The position numbers were made by a program, and so were the translations under genes. A DNA stretch of 64,000 nucleotides from RYN-230 sp963813975 (GTDB lineage Bacteria; Actinomycetota; Actinomycetes; Streptosporangiales; Streptosporangiaceae). The DNA is taken from assembly GCA_963813975.1 (NCBI GenBank), contig CAWFAP010000007.1:930001-994000 (forward strand). The letters are read 5' to 3'. Shown here in pieces: positions 6,530 through 14,877 of the stretch (the stretch's first letter is position 1; each line of letters begins with the position of its first letter). A model generated the notes under the pieces. That model saw nothing but the letters and a program-made list of their open reading frames with translations. It did no database searches and had not been told where the DNA came from.

Positions 6530-9175
6530 TCACTCATCGCCCTGGGGGCCGGCCTCCCCAGCCTCCGGGGGAGTGGGCTCCGCTGCTGGCTGGCTGCCGG
6601 TCATCGCGCCCGTGGTCTTCTCTGGCGGGTCGAAGAGCGAGCGCCCGCGCTCCCAGCCTTGCTGGATGGCGGTGATCGTGCTCCTCGCCTCTTCGGGTGA
6701 GCGTTCTTCCACGGTCCCCGATGATGCTGTGTCCTCGCCGTTCGTGGCGGCCCGTCCGTACAGGGTGTTCTCCCGTAGCTGCGGAGCCAGGCTGGCCTGG
6801 CGGACCCGGCGGGGCAGCGAGTCCGTCTCGGCGAACTCCGCGGCGTCATGATCCAGCTCGTGGCGCTCCGCAGGGTCCGCGTGGACCTGGTCACCGGCCC
6901 CCGGCCAGCTTCCCGCCTCGCCGTAGCCCGGGAACTCCTGGAACCCGTTGCGCCCGTTGGTGCCCTCCGCGGCGGCGCTGACGCCGTTGCCGGCCCACCC
7001 GGTCGCCGCGTCCGCCGCGGGCCAGCTGTCCGCCGCGGCGTGAGCCGTCCAGGGATCGGCTCCGCTGTCAGCCGGCCACCGCTCGGCCGTGTCACCCGGC
7101 GTAACCGCGGCAGCCTCGCTCGCGGCGGCCTCGCTCGCGACAGCCGCCCCGGCGGTGCCAGCCGTGTCCTGGGCGACCGTGGTGAACCGGTCCGTGTCAT
7201 CCCGCGCGGCATGCCGGCCGGTCAGCGGCACGCCCGTACCCAGGCCCAGGCCCGCGTCCGTCGCGTCCTGCTGGTAGTTCTCCTCGGAGACGACAAGGGT
7301 GGTCGGGATGAGCACGATCGCGGTGGTCCCGCCGTAGGGGGAGCCGCGCAGGGAGATGCGGATGTTGTGCTTCGTGGCCAGCTGGCTGGCCACGAACAGG
7401 CCCAGCTGGTCACTGCCGGACAGGTCGAACGGCGGCGGGTTCTCGAGGAGGTCGTTGAGCTCGGCCCGCCGCTCCTCGCTCAGCCCGAGCCCGCGGTCCT
7501 CGATCTCGATCGCGAACCCGCGCCCGACCACATCGCCGCTGATCAGCACCGGGGTGTTGGGCGGGGAGAAGACGACCGCGTTCTCCGCCAGCTCCGCGAT
7601 CATGTGAATGACGTCCGCCACGGCCGGGCCGGTGATGGCCGCCTGCGTATTCGCGGCGACCTTGATCCGGGTGTAGTCCTCGACCTCGGCCACCGCGGCC
7701 CGGAGCACGTCCACGAACGGGACAGGCCGGCGCCAGGCCCGGGCGGGCGCCTCGCCGGACAGGATGATCAGGCTCTCCGCGTGCCGCCGCATGCGCGTGG
7801 TGAGGTGGTCGATGCGGAACAGGTCCTCGAGTTCCTCCGGCTCCTTGGCCCGCCGCTCCATCGCGTCGAGCAGGGCGAGCTGGCGGTGCAGCAGCGACTG
7901 GCTGCGCCGGGCCAGGTTCCGGAAGATGTCGCTGATGCCCTGGCGCAGCCGGGCCTGGCCCACGGCTGCTTCCACCGCGGTCTGCTGGACCGCGGCGAAT
8001 GCCTGGCGGACCTGGCCGATCTCGTCTGAGCTGGCGGGCAGCTCGGGGGCCTCGGCGGATACGTCCACGTCCTGGCCGGCGGCCAGCCGCTTCACGACGT
8101 CGGGCAGCCGCCGGTTCGCCAGTTCCAGCGCCGACTGGCGCAGCGCGGCCAGCTCACGGATCAGGCCGCGGCCGACCACGATCGACACGAAGATGGACAG
8201 GATCACCGCGAGGAGGCCCAGCCCGCCCGCCAGGATGAGTTCCAGGTAGGTCCGGTTAGAGTTGGTCGACGCCTGCGTGGTGATCGCGTTCGACGCCTGG
8301 GTGCCGGCCTTGGACAGACCCGCCGCCACGCCCCCGACCGCGGCCTGCCAGTCCTGCGGCAGGACAGGCGGGGGGCTGGCCACCCGCGTGTCAGACATGA
8401 GCCGGTTTTCCAGCGAGGTCAGGGCGGCGGACGCCTGCGGGCTGACGCTGTGGGTGTAGTACGCGCGGTATTGAGGCTGCAGATCGGGGAGGGTCTGGGC
8501 GTACAGCGCGCGCCGGGCCCCGGCCAGCTGGGTGAACTGCTGGCGGTCCGCCGTGGGGAACGTCCGCGCGGCCAGGTCGCCCGAGATGATCGCACTCTCT
8601 TGCAGCATCAGGTCCTCGGACCGGCCCATCCGGACAAAGGCCAGGGCCTGGGTGACCAGGTTGGCGTTCGTCTGCTCAAGAATGGCCTGGTCGATGACCG
8701 CGTAGCCGTCCGCCACGATGGAGTTGTACTCGTCGAGGGCCCGTGACTTGCTGATGATCTGCGAGTGCACCTGGGCGCGCAGCGCGGGCAGGCTCTTGAT
8801 GTCGTTCAGGAGGGTGGCGATGGCCCGCTTCTCGGGGGCGGTCGCGTTGTTCATCGTGTCGGGCGAATTAAGCGCGGTGCGCAGGGCGGCCGCGGTGGCG
8901 TTGGTCTTGTTCTGCTGCACCTGGAGCACGGCCATGCTGGACCCGGTCGGGCTGGACAGGTAGACCATCGCCAGCGGGCGCTCGACGTCGAGCTGGCTCA
9001 GGAACGCGCCCGTCGGCAGGCCGGTGGCAGACTTGATCGTGCTCGCCTGGGATAGGTTGACCGCTCCCCGGGCGACGATGAACGTCGCGAACACGTACAG
9101 CGCGATCAGCGACAGCACTGGGACGAGGGTCAGCAGGAAGATCCGCTGGCGTATGGACCGGAGACGCAACCCCAT
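6530..9175 (-). CDS. cvnA: conservon sensor histidine-kinase-like protein CvnA
   Basis: 881-residue membrane sensor. TM1 is at about residues 11-35 (IFLLTLVPVLSLIALYVFA), then an extracytoplasmic nitrate/nitrite-type (NIT) sensing domain, TM2 at about 310-335 (LILAGGLGLLAVILSIFVSI), a HAMP segment, and a HATPase domain with an N-box (IAELAENAVVFSPP) and G-box (DRGLGLSEE). The last 200 residues are Ala/Gly-rich and disordered. As in other CvnA proteins, no ordinary phospho-accepting H-box stands out, so it may signal by ATP-dependent conformational change rather than classical phosphotransfer (inference). It is the first gene of the operon; its promoter should lie in the AT-richer DNA at 9180-9340. 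Confidence 0.92.
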   Translation of the reverse strand: MGLRLRSIRQRIFLLTLVPVLSLIALYVFATFIVARGAVNLSQASTIKSATGLPTGAFLSQLDVERPLAMVYLSSPTGSSMAVLQVQQNKTNATAAALRTALNSPDTMNNATAPEKRAIATLLNDIKSLPALRAQVHSQIISKSRALDEYNSIVADGYAVIDQAILEQTNANLVTQALAFVRMGRSEDLMLQESAIISGDLAARTFPTADRQQFTQLAGARRALYAQTLPDLQPQYRAYYTHSVSPQASAALTSLENRLMSDTRVASPPPVLPQDWQAAVGGVAAGLSKAGTQASNAITTQASTNSNRTYLELILAGGLGLLAVILSIFVSIVVGRGLIRELAALRQSALELANRRLPDVVKRLAAGQDVDVSAEAPELPASSDEIGQVRQAFAAVQQTAVEAAVGQARLRQGISDIFRNLARRSQSLLHRQLALLDAMERRAKEPEELEDLFRIDHLTTRMRRHAESLIILSGEAPARAWRRPVPFVDVLRAAVAEVEDYTRIKVAANTQAAITGPAVADVIHMIAELAENAVVFSPPNTPVLISGDVVGRGFAIEIEDRGLGLSEERRAELNDLLENPPPFDLSGSDQLGLFVASQLATKHNIRISLRGSPYGGTTAIVLIPTTLVVSEENYQQDATDAGLGLGTGVPLTGRHAARDDTDRFTTVAQDTAGTAGAAVASEAAASEAAAVTPGDTAERWPADSGADPWTAHAAADSWPAADAATGWAGNGVSAAAEGTNGRNGFQEFPGYGEAGSWPGAGDQVHADPAERHELDHDAAEFAETDSLPRRVRQASLAPQLRENTLYGRAATNGEDTASSGTVEERSPEEARSTITAIQQGWERGRSLFDPPEKTTGAMTGSQPAAEPTPPEAGEAGPQGDE

Positions 9176-9232
9176 GGCTCAGGCCTCAAAGTGTGAGTGG
9201 AACGGAATTGTGACCATATAGCTACGAAGGAG

Positions 9233-9257
9233 CTTCGGAGGCCCCCCCGAAGTTTTT
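9233..9257. terminator. hairpin with T-run, upstream of cvnA
   Basis: CTTCGG (9233-9238) pairs with CCGAAG (9247-9252) across a C-rich loop, followed by TTTTT on the plus strand. It has the look of an intrinsic terminator reading rightward, but no plus-strand gene ends here. In the cvnA direction it would lie in the untranslated leader. Its role is undecided. Confidence 0.35.
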
Positions 9258-9435
9258 GAGAGTAGCAGTGCGTAACCTTCTTTACTGGGAAAATGTGGGA
9301 TCGGCCCAGCTTGCTCACATTTATCCGTTTTTCTGAGTACGCGGTAGCCCTGGCGAGCCTGGTGGGGTGAGCGGGATCCGTCCCGGCCTTCCGCGTCCCC
9401 CGCCGGCGCCCGCGTCCTGCGCCCCTCGTCCGTGC

Positions 9436-9550
9436 GGGCGGTGTCTCTAGGGTCCCCCGGGCGGTGACTCTGCGGTCGCCCGGCCGTATGAGCGCGGTCG
9501 CCCCGGGCGGTGTCTGTGCGGCCACCCCGGCGGTAGCTCTCCGGCCGCCC
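9436..9550. repeat. tandem repeat, 22-24 bp x 5
   Basis: Five units begin at 9436, 9459, 9482, 9505 and 9529, each starting GGGCGGTG or a variant and ending in a C-run (consensus GGGCGGTGtCTcTgCGGtC followed by GCCCC). Copies differ at several positions. It lies in the non-coding region between divergent operons. Confidence 0.7.
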
Positions 9551-9649
9551 GGCCGCCTGGTGTTGCCCGGGGCCGGCCGCTACGTACTCGTCATCGATTC
9601 GGGCTAAGCCGCCGGATGCTCCTACCGGGCGGCCGTGGGCCGTCGTCCA

Positions 9650-9770
9650 GACCGGCCGTAGCCGTGGACCAGGCCCGGCCGCGCGCATCGTCTGGACCCG
9701 GCCGTAGTCCTGGACCAGGCCCGGGCGCGCGCATCGTCTGGACCCGGCCGTGGCCGTCGATCAGGCCCGC
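9650..9770. repeat. tandem repeat, 45/46 bp x 2.6
   Basis: Two near-identical units (9650-9694 and 9695-9740) and a partial third (from 9741) share GACCCGGCCGTAG and GACCAGGCCCGG, followed by GCGCGCATCGTCTG. The first unit lacks one C. The repeat is intergenic and close to the shorter-unit repeat at 9436. Confidence 0.75.
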
Positions 9771-10334
9771 CGCGGGAAGCCCGCCCGCGCCCGCGAATAT
9801 GACATTCATGTCAGTGAATGGGGCCAGTCTGCGGCCGGGACCGCGGCAAAGGCACCGGCGCTGGCCGGCGCTGTACCGTCGCGTATGCATTGCGTTCGGT
9901 AACCTCACCCGGCAAGCGGGCGGCCGGCGTGTCTCCGCCGTCTTCGATATCACTGAGATGCGTCCAATTCGTAACGCACTTGAAACATATCCTGGTCGCC
10001 GTGACAATATCGTGAGCATGTCCCTGACCTGCGATGATGCTCCACTAGCGGGTTCGTCCGAGCCGGAGGCAAAACCCGGGAAACCCAGTTGGACCGTGCG
10101 TTTGCTAATGGCCCACGCAATGTGATACACAGCCTTGGTGCCTGCCCCCGGGCGCGTGCCCGCGAGGCGGCTGGGCATAATGAGATCGTGCTGTTCGGTT
10201 GAAGGTCACGTTGAACGAGCGGGGCGTCATCCAGGCGATCTGCGACACCGGTGTCAGGTGACGTCCATGTCATTGTTTGCATTTTCTGTGGCAAGTGTGC
10301 GGTGATAGGTGCTGTGAGCCAGGGGGTAACACGA

Positions 10335-11255
10335 TTGGGTGAACCGCTCGGCCCGGCGGTGGTTTCCCCATCCGCGGAGGCCATCGGGTCCGCGGCGGCT
10401 GCCCAGGCCTCGGGCGAGAACTTCCCGGTCGCGCTGCGCCTGCTGCCAGGCCGGTACCGGCGCCGCCTGGAGGCGGTCTACGGCTTCGCCCGGGCTGTGG
10501 ACGACATGGGCGATGAGGCCCCTCCAGGCGAACGGGCCCAACTTCTGGACGCGCTAGAAGCCGACCTCGGTCGGCTTTACCAGTTCCAGGACCCGGCCCT
10601 GCGGGAAGGGCCGGCCGGGGACGGGCCGCCTGAGGACGGGCCGCAGCTCGGGGTGGTCCGCGCGCTGGCCACGGTGGTCGGGGAGTGCGCCATCCCCCAG
10701 CAGGTGTTCGCGGACCTGATCACGGCTAACCGGCAGGACCAGGTGGTCAGCCGGTACCCGGCGTTCAGCGACCTGGTCGCCTACTGCCGGCTCTCGGCTA
10801 ACCCGGTGGGCCGGATCGTGCTGCACGTCTTCGGGGTGGACACCCCGGAGCGGAGGATCCTCTCCGACCGGGTCTGCACCGCGCTGCAGCTCGCCGAGCA
10901 CTGGCAGGACGTCGCGGAGGACTTCCAGGCGGGCCGTATCTACCTGCCCGCCGAGGACATGGAGCGGTTCGGGTGCGCCGAGAGCGACCTGGCCGCCCCA
11001 TCCGCCGGGCCGCAGCTCCGGGCCCTGATGGCGTTCGAGGTGGAGCGGGCGGGTCAGCTTCTCGACGAAGGCGCGTCCCTGGTGGGGAATTTGCACGGAT
11101 CTGCCCGGGTTGCCGTGGCCGGTTATGTCGCGGGCGGGCGTGCCGCCCTGGCCGCGATCACCGAGGCCGGACATGATGTGCTGCGCGCGACCCACAAGCC
11201 GCGCCGAGGCCGCCTGGCCAGGGAGATGCTGAGGGCTTATGCAGCCGGGAGGTGA
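10335..11255 (+). CDS. hpnC: hydroxysqualene synthase HpnC (squalene synthase family)
   Basis: About 306 residues. HpnC, HpnD and HpnE together convert two farnesyl diphosphates to squalene: HpnD makes presqualene diphosphate, HpnC hydroxysqualene, HpnE reduces it. The family start ENFPVALRLLPGRYR is clear. The two Asp-rich sites are seen as FARAVDDMGDE and EHWQDVAEDFQAGRIYLP. I chose TTG 10335 because AGGGGG lies 8 bases before it; an in-frame GTG at 10314 is the main alternative, and the frame is open back to 10251. First gene of the hopanoid operon; its stop is 4 bases before hpnD. Confidence 0.9.
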   Translation: MGEPLGPAVVSPSAEAIGSAAAAQASGENFPVALRLLPGRYRRRLEAVYGFARAVDDMGDEAPPGERAQLLDALEADLGRLYQFQDPALREGPAGDGPPEDGPQLGVVRALATVVGECAIPQQVFADLITANRQDQVVSRYPAFSDLVAYCRLSANPVGRIVLHVFGVDTPERRILSDRVCTALQLAEHWQDVAEDFQAGRIYLPAEDMERFGCAESDLAAPSAGPQLRALMAFEVERAGQLLDEGASLVGNLHGSARVAVAGYVAGGRAALAAITEAGHDVLRATHKPRRGRLAREMLRAYAAGR

Positions 11256-11259
11256 TGTG

Positions 11260-12186
11260 ATGGACGTGGTGGCCGCCTACCGGCACTGCGAGGAAATTAC
11301 CTGGTCCCAGGCGCGTAACTTCTCCTACGGCATCCGGCTGCTGCCCCCGGACAAGCGGCGGGCCCTGGCCGCCGTCTACGCGTTCGCCCGGCGTATCGAC
11401 GACATCGGCGACGGCACGTTGCCCCCGGCCGACAAGCTCACCGCGCTGGCCGGGGCCCGGGCCAGCATCACGGCGCTGGCCGGGGGAGGCACTCCCGGCA
11501 GCGATCTGGTGCTCGTGGCCCTCGCCGACGCGGGCCGGCGGTTTCCGATCCCGCTGGAGGCGTTCGGCGAGCTGATCGATGGGTGCGAGGCCGATGTGCG
11601 GGGCACCAGCTACGACACGTTCGACGACCTGCGGAACTACTGCCGCTGCGTGGCGGGCTCCATCGGCCGGCTGTCGCTGGGCGTGTTCGGGACCCGGGAT
11701 CTGGCCACGGCCGCCCCGCTGGCCGACGCGCTCGGGGTGGCTCTCCAGATCACCAACATCCTGCGGGACATCCGCGAGGACTACCGCGAGGGGCGCGTGT
11801 ACCTGCCCGCCGAGGACTTCACCCGGTTCGGCACCGCGCTGCGTCCCAACGGATCAGGCTGGCCGGCCGCCGACCCGAAGCTCGTGGACCTCGTGCAGTT
11901 CGAGGCGCAGCGGGCTCGCGACTGGTACTCGCGCGGGCTGCGGCTGATGCCGATGCTGGACCGGCGCAGCGCAGCGTGCACCGGCGCCATGGCCGGGATC
12001 TACTTCCGCTTGCTGGAGAACATCGCCGCCGCTCCCGAGCTCGTGCTGCAGCGCCGGGTCTCGCTCTCCTCCGGCCAGAAGGCCATGGTGGCGGTCAAGT
12101 CACTGGCCGGCACCGCGCTGCGTCCCGGCCGGCCGGGACGCTCCGGACCGCCCCGGTCCACGACCACGGCCGGAGCGCCGCGGTGA
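11260..12186 (+). CDS. hpnD: presqualene diphosphate synthase HpnD
   Basis: 308-residue trans-isoprenyl diphosphate synthase of the squalene/phytoene synthase family. Substrate-binding Asp motifs are FARRIDDIGDG and TNILRDIREDYREGRVYLP; the N-terminus (YRHCEEITWSQARNFSYGIRLLP) is typical of HpnD. ATG 11260 follows GGGAGGTGATGT, a good ribosome site. The stop TGA overlaps the GTG start of hpnE (GTGA), so translation is coupled. Confidence 0.93.
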   Translation: MDVVAAYRHCEEITWSQARNFSYGIRLLPPDKRRALAAVYAFARRIDDIGDGTLPPADKLTALAGARASITALAGGGTPGSDLVLVALADAGRRFPIPLEAFGELIDGCEADVRGTSYDTFDDLRNYCRCVAGSIGRLSLGVFGTRDLATAAPLADALGVALQITNILRDIREDYREGRVYLPAEDFTRFGTALRPNGSGWPAADPKLVDLVQFEAQRARDWYSRGLRLMPMLDRRSAACTGAMAGIYFRLLENIAAAPELVLQRRVSLSSGQKAMVAVKSLAGTALRPGRPGRSGPPRSTTTAGAPR

Positions 12187-13667
12187 GCGCCGACGCGGTC
12201 CGCCCGGCCCCGGCGAGTCCCGCCCCGGGCAACCCGGCTCCGGGCAGCTCCGGGCGGCACGTGGTGGTGGTCGGCGGCGGGCTGGCCGGGATCACTGCCG
12301 CGATCGCGCTGCGCGAGGCGGGCACCCGGGTCACGCTGCTCGAGTCCCGGCCCCGGCTGGGCGGGGCGACCTGCTCGTTCACCCGGGGCGGGCTGGTAGT
12401 CGACAACGGCCAGCACGTGTTCCTCGGGTGCTGCACCGCCTACCGGGAGCTGATCGCCCGGCTCGGGATGACCGGCTCGGTCTCCCTGCAGGACCGCTTC
12501 GACGTTGCCGTGCTCGGCCCGCACGGGCAGGCCCGGCTGCGCCGGACCCGGCTCCCCGGCCCGCTGCACATGGGCCAGGCGCTGGTGACCTATCCGCTGC
12601 TGTCGCCCACCGAGCGGGTCAAGGTCACCCGGGCCGCCCTGGGCATGCGCTTCCTCGACCCGGCCCGGCCCGGCCTGGACGCGCAGCGCCTGGGTGACTG
12701 GCTGGCGGCCCGGGGGCAGAGCGAACGCGCCCGGCGGGTGCTCTGGGACCTGTTCACCGTCTCCGCGCTGAACGTGGCCGGAGATGACGCCAACCTGTCC
12801 CTGGCGGCCACGGTGGTGCGCACCGCGCTGCTCGGGGCCCGGGACGCGGCGGACATCGGCACGCCGGCCATCCCGCTCGGCGACCTGCACGGCAAGGCCG
12901 GCGTGCGGCTGCTGGACCGGCTCGGCGCCACCGTCCGGCTCGGGGCGAAGGTGACCTCGATCCAGCCGCTGGCCAGCGGGCGTTTCCAGGTGCGGCTGGC
13001 CGATCGCGGCGTGAGTGACGGCCCGCCGAGCGCGGACATCGCCGCGGTGGACGGGGTGGTCCTGGCGGTGCCGCCGGAGACCGCGGCCCGGCTGCTGCCG
13101 ACGGGTGCCGCGGCACCCGGCCCCGGACCGGATCGCTGGCGCGAGCTGGGCGCTTCCCCGATCGTCAACGTGCACGTCATCTACGACCGCCAGGTGACCC
13201 GGCTGCCGTTCGCGGCCGCGGTGGACTCGCCGGTGCAGTGGGTCTTCGACCGCACCGGGCCCTCGGGACTGGCCGCCGGGCAGTACCTGGCCGTCTCGGT
13301 GTCGGCGGCGGATGACGTCGTGGACACCCCGGCGGCCCAGTTGCGGGAGCAGTTCGTTCCCGCACTGGAGCAGATCTTTCCCGCCGCGCGTGAGGCGCGG
13401 ATCACTGACTTCTTCGTCACCAGGGAACGCCGGGCCACATTCCGGCAGGAGCCCGGCTGTGGCGAGAAGCGGCCGGGAGCCACGACCAGGCTGGCTGGCC
13501 TGGTGCTCGCGGGCGCGTGGACCGATACCGGGTGGCCCGACACGATGGAGGGTGCCGTGCGAAGCGGACTGTCCGCAGCGCGAGAGCTGCGACGCGATAT
13601 CAACCAATCACGCCGCGGGGCTCCCGCGGTCACGCGGGCGGCCGCCGCCGCCGGAGCCGCATCGTGA
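12183..13667 (+). CDS. hpnE: hydroxysqualene dehydroxylase HpnE (FAD-dependent)
   Basis: 494-residue flavoprotein of the amine oxidase/phytoene desaturase fold, completing squalene formation by reductive removal of the hydroxyl from hydroxysqualene. The Rossmann FAD motif is VVVVGGGLAGITAAIALREAG (residues about 22-42). NGQHVFLGCC is a hallmark of the squalene-associated group, and the C-terminal FAD motif is GLVLAGAWTDTGWPDTMEGAVRSG. The first 20 residues are Pro/Ala-rich. It overlaps hpnD at the 5' end and the next gene at the 3' end by 4 bases each. Confidence 0.93.
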   Translation: MSADAVRPAPASPAPGNPAPGSSGRHVVVVGGGLAGITAAIALREAGTRVTLLESRPRLGGATCSFTRGGLVVDNGQHVFLGCCTAYRELIARLGMTGSVSLQDRFDVAVLGPHGQARLRRTRLPGPLHMGQALVTYPLLSPTERVKVTRAALGMRFLDPARPGLDAQRLGDWLAARGQSERARRVLWDLFTVSALNVAGDDANLSLAATVVRTALLGARDAADIGTPAIPLGDLHGKAGVRLLDRLGATVRLGAKVTSIQPLASGRFQVRLADRGVSDGPPSADIAAVDGVVLAVPPETAARLLPTGAAAPGPGPDRWRELGASPIVNVHVIYDRQVTRLPFAAAVDSPVQWVFDRTGPSGLAAGQYLAVSVSAADDVVDTPAAQLREQFVPALEQIFPAAREARITDFFVTRERRATFRQEPGCGEKRPGATTRLAGLVLAGAWTDTGWPDTMEGAVRSGLSAARELRRDINQSRRGAPAVTRAAAAAGAAS

Positions 13668-14659
13668 CCGCCGTGATGCCCGCGGGCGTGGAGACCGCCC
13701 GTGACCTGGTCGGCCCGGCGATCGCCGCGGCGGTGGGCCGGCTGAGCCCGGAAGTCCGCACCGTCGCCGCGTACCACCTGGGACTGGACGGCAGCGGGAC
13801 GGGCAAGGCCCTGCGGCCGGCGCTGGCGCTGCTGTCAGCCCGGGCGGCCGGGGCACCGCCGGACCGCGGCGTGCCCGCTGCGGTCGCGGTGGAACTCGTG
13901 CACAACTTCTCGCTGCTGCACGACGACATCATGGACGGCGACACCGAGCGCCGGCACCGGCCCACCGCCTGGACTGTGCACGGCGTCGGGGCGGCCATCC
14001 TGGCGGGCGACGCGCTGCTCGCGCTGGCCCAGGACATCCTGCTCGAGGACACCGCCGCCCAGGGGATCTGGGCCGCGCGCTGCCTGTCCGCCTCGGTCCT
14101 CAGGCTGATCGCGGGACAAGGCGCCGACCTGGCCTTCGAGCAGCGCAACGACGTGAACCTGCCCGAGTGCCTGACCATGGCCGGGGACAAGACCGCGGCG
14201 CTGATGGCCTGCGCGTGCAGCATCGGCGCGATCCACGTGGGCGCGCCGCCCGGGCTGGCCATGGGCCTGGCCGGCTTCGGCGCCCACGCCGGGCTGGCCT
14301 TCCAGCTGACCGACGACATGCTCGGCATCTGGGGTGCCCCCGAGGTGACGGGTAAGCCGGTCCGCGCGGACCTGCGGGCGCGGAAGAAGTCGCTCCCCGT
14401 GGTGGCCGCCCTGACCAGCGGATCCCCGGCCGCCGAGGAGCTGGCCGGGCTGCTGGCCGGGGCCGAGCCGCTGAGCGAGGAGGACCTGGTCCGGGCGGCG
14501 CGTCTCGTGGAGGACGCGGGCGGTAAGGACTGGACCGAGAACGAGGCCGCGGCGCAGCTGGCCGCGGCGGAGAACTGCCTGACCGAGACCGACATGCCCG
14601 ACGACGTGCGTGCCGAGTTCGCGGGGATCGCCGAGTTCATCACGGCGCGCCAATGGTGA
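13664..14659 (+). CDS. polyprenyl (farnesyl/geranylgeranyl-type) diphosphate synthase
   Basis: 331-residue trans-prenyltransferase that chain-extends dimethylallyl/isopentenyl diphosphate. The first Asp-rich motif is LLHDDIMDGD (DDxxD). The second site reads FQLTDDMLGIWGAP, so its last Asp is replaced by Gly, as in a known actinobacterial subgroup, followed by the TGKPVRADLRARKKSLPV lysine loop. Its position between hpnE and shc implies that it supplies farnesyl diphosphate for the squalene enzymes; the chain length cannot be told from sequence. The start is GTG 13664, overlapping the hpnE stop. Confidence 0.88.
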   Translation: MTAVMPAGVETARDLVGPAIAAAVGRLSPEVRTVAAYHLGLDGSGTGKALRPALALLSARAAGAPPDRGVPAAVAVELVHNFSLLHDDIMDGDTERRHRPTAWTVHGVGAAILAGDALLALAQDILLEDTAAQGIWAARCLSASVLRLIAGQGADLAFEQRNDVNLPECLTMAGDKTAALMACACSIGAIHVGAPPGLAMGLAGFGAHAGLAFQLTDDMLGIWGAPEVTGKPVRADLRARKKSLPVVAALTSGSPAAEELAGLLAGAEPLSEEDLVRAARLVEDAGGKDWTENEAAAQLAAAENCLTETDMPDDVRAEFAGIAEFITARQW

Positions 14660-14684
14660 GCGGCCAGTGCTGGACACCGGTGAT

Positions 14685-14727
14685 GCGACCTCTGTGCTCA
14701 GAGGTGAGCAGTGAGGTCGCGGCGACC
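14685..14727 (+). promoter_or_regulatory. mutually exclusive hairpins upstream of shc
   Basis: The 218-base gap between the prenyl synthase and shc contains overlapping stems. ACCTCTG (14688-14694) pairs with CAGAGGT (14699-14705). GCGACCTC (14685-14692) can instead pair with GAGGTCGC (14713-14720). GGTCGC (14715-14720) can also pair with GCGACC (14722-14727). Only one of the overlapping pairs can form at a time, an arrangement seen in attenuators. No T-run follows, so regulation here is an inference. Confidence 0.35.
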
Positions 14728-14877
14728 AGGAGATTGACCGGTTAACCGCTGGTGTGGGCCATCAGTGCTGAGGGCCCAGCGGCGCTGACCGGGTTCAGTG
14801 CCGATGAGAGTCCGCGGTCTGGTGTGCCTGCTGAGGCAGGTGCTGATGCGGGGGCAGTCTGGTGAAGGCGAGGTGAG

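Larger units (their letters stand above)
9176..10334. other. 1.1-kb non-coding region between cvnA and hpnC
   Basis: No frame here resembles a known protein or shows a convincing start. The region holds an AT-richer stretch beside cvnA (9180-9340), two tandem repeats (9436-9550 and 9650-9770) and a moderately AT-richer stretch (9880-10310) that should include the promoter of the hopanoid operon. No clear -35/-10 pair could be assigned by eye. Confidence 0.6.

Noticed and set aside
9616..10125. 169-codon frame between the conservon and hpnC
   Set aside because: The first part is the 45-bp tandem repeat translated; no ribosome site or recognisable sequence.
12000..13607. 535-codon minus-strand frame opposite hpnE
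   Set aside because: Lies wholly antisense to hpnE, whose motifs and operon overlaps are clear.
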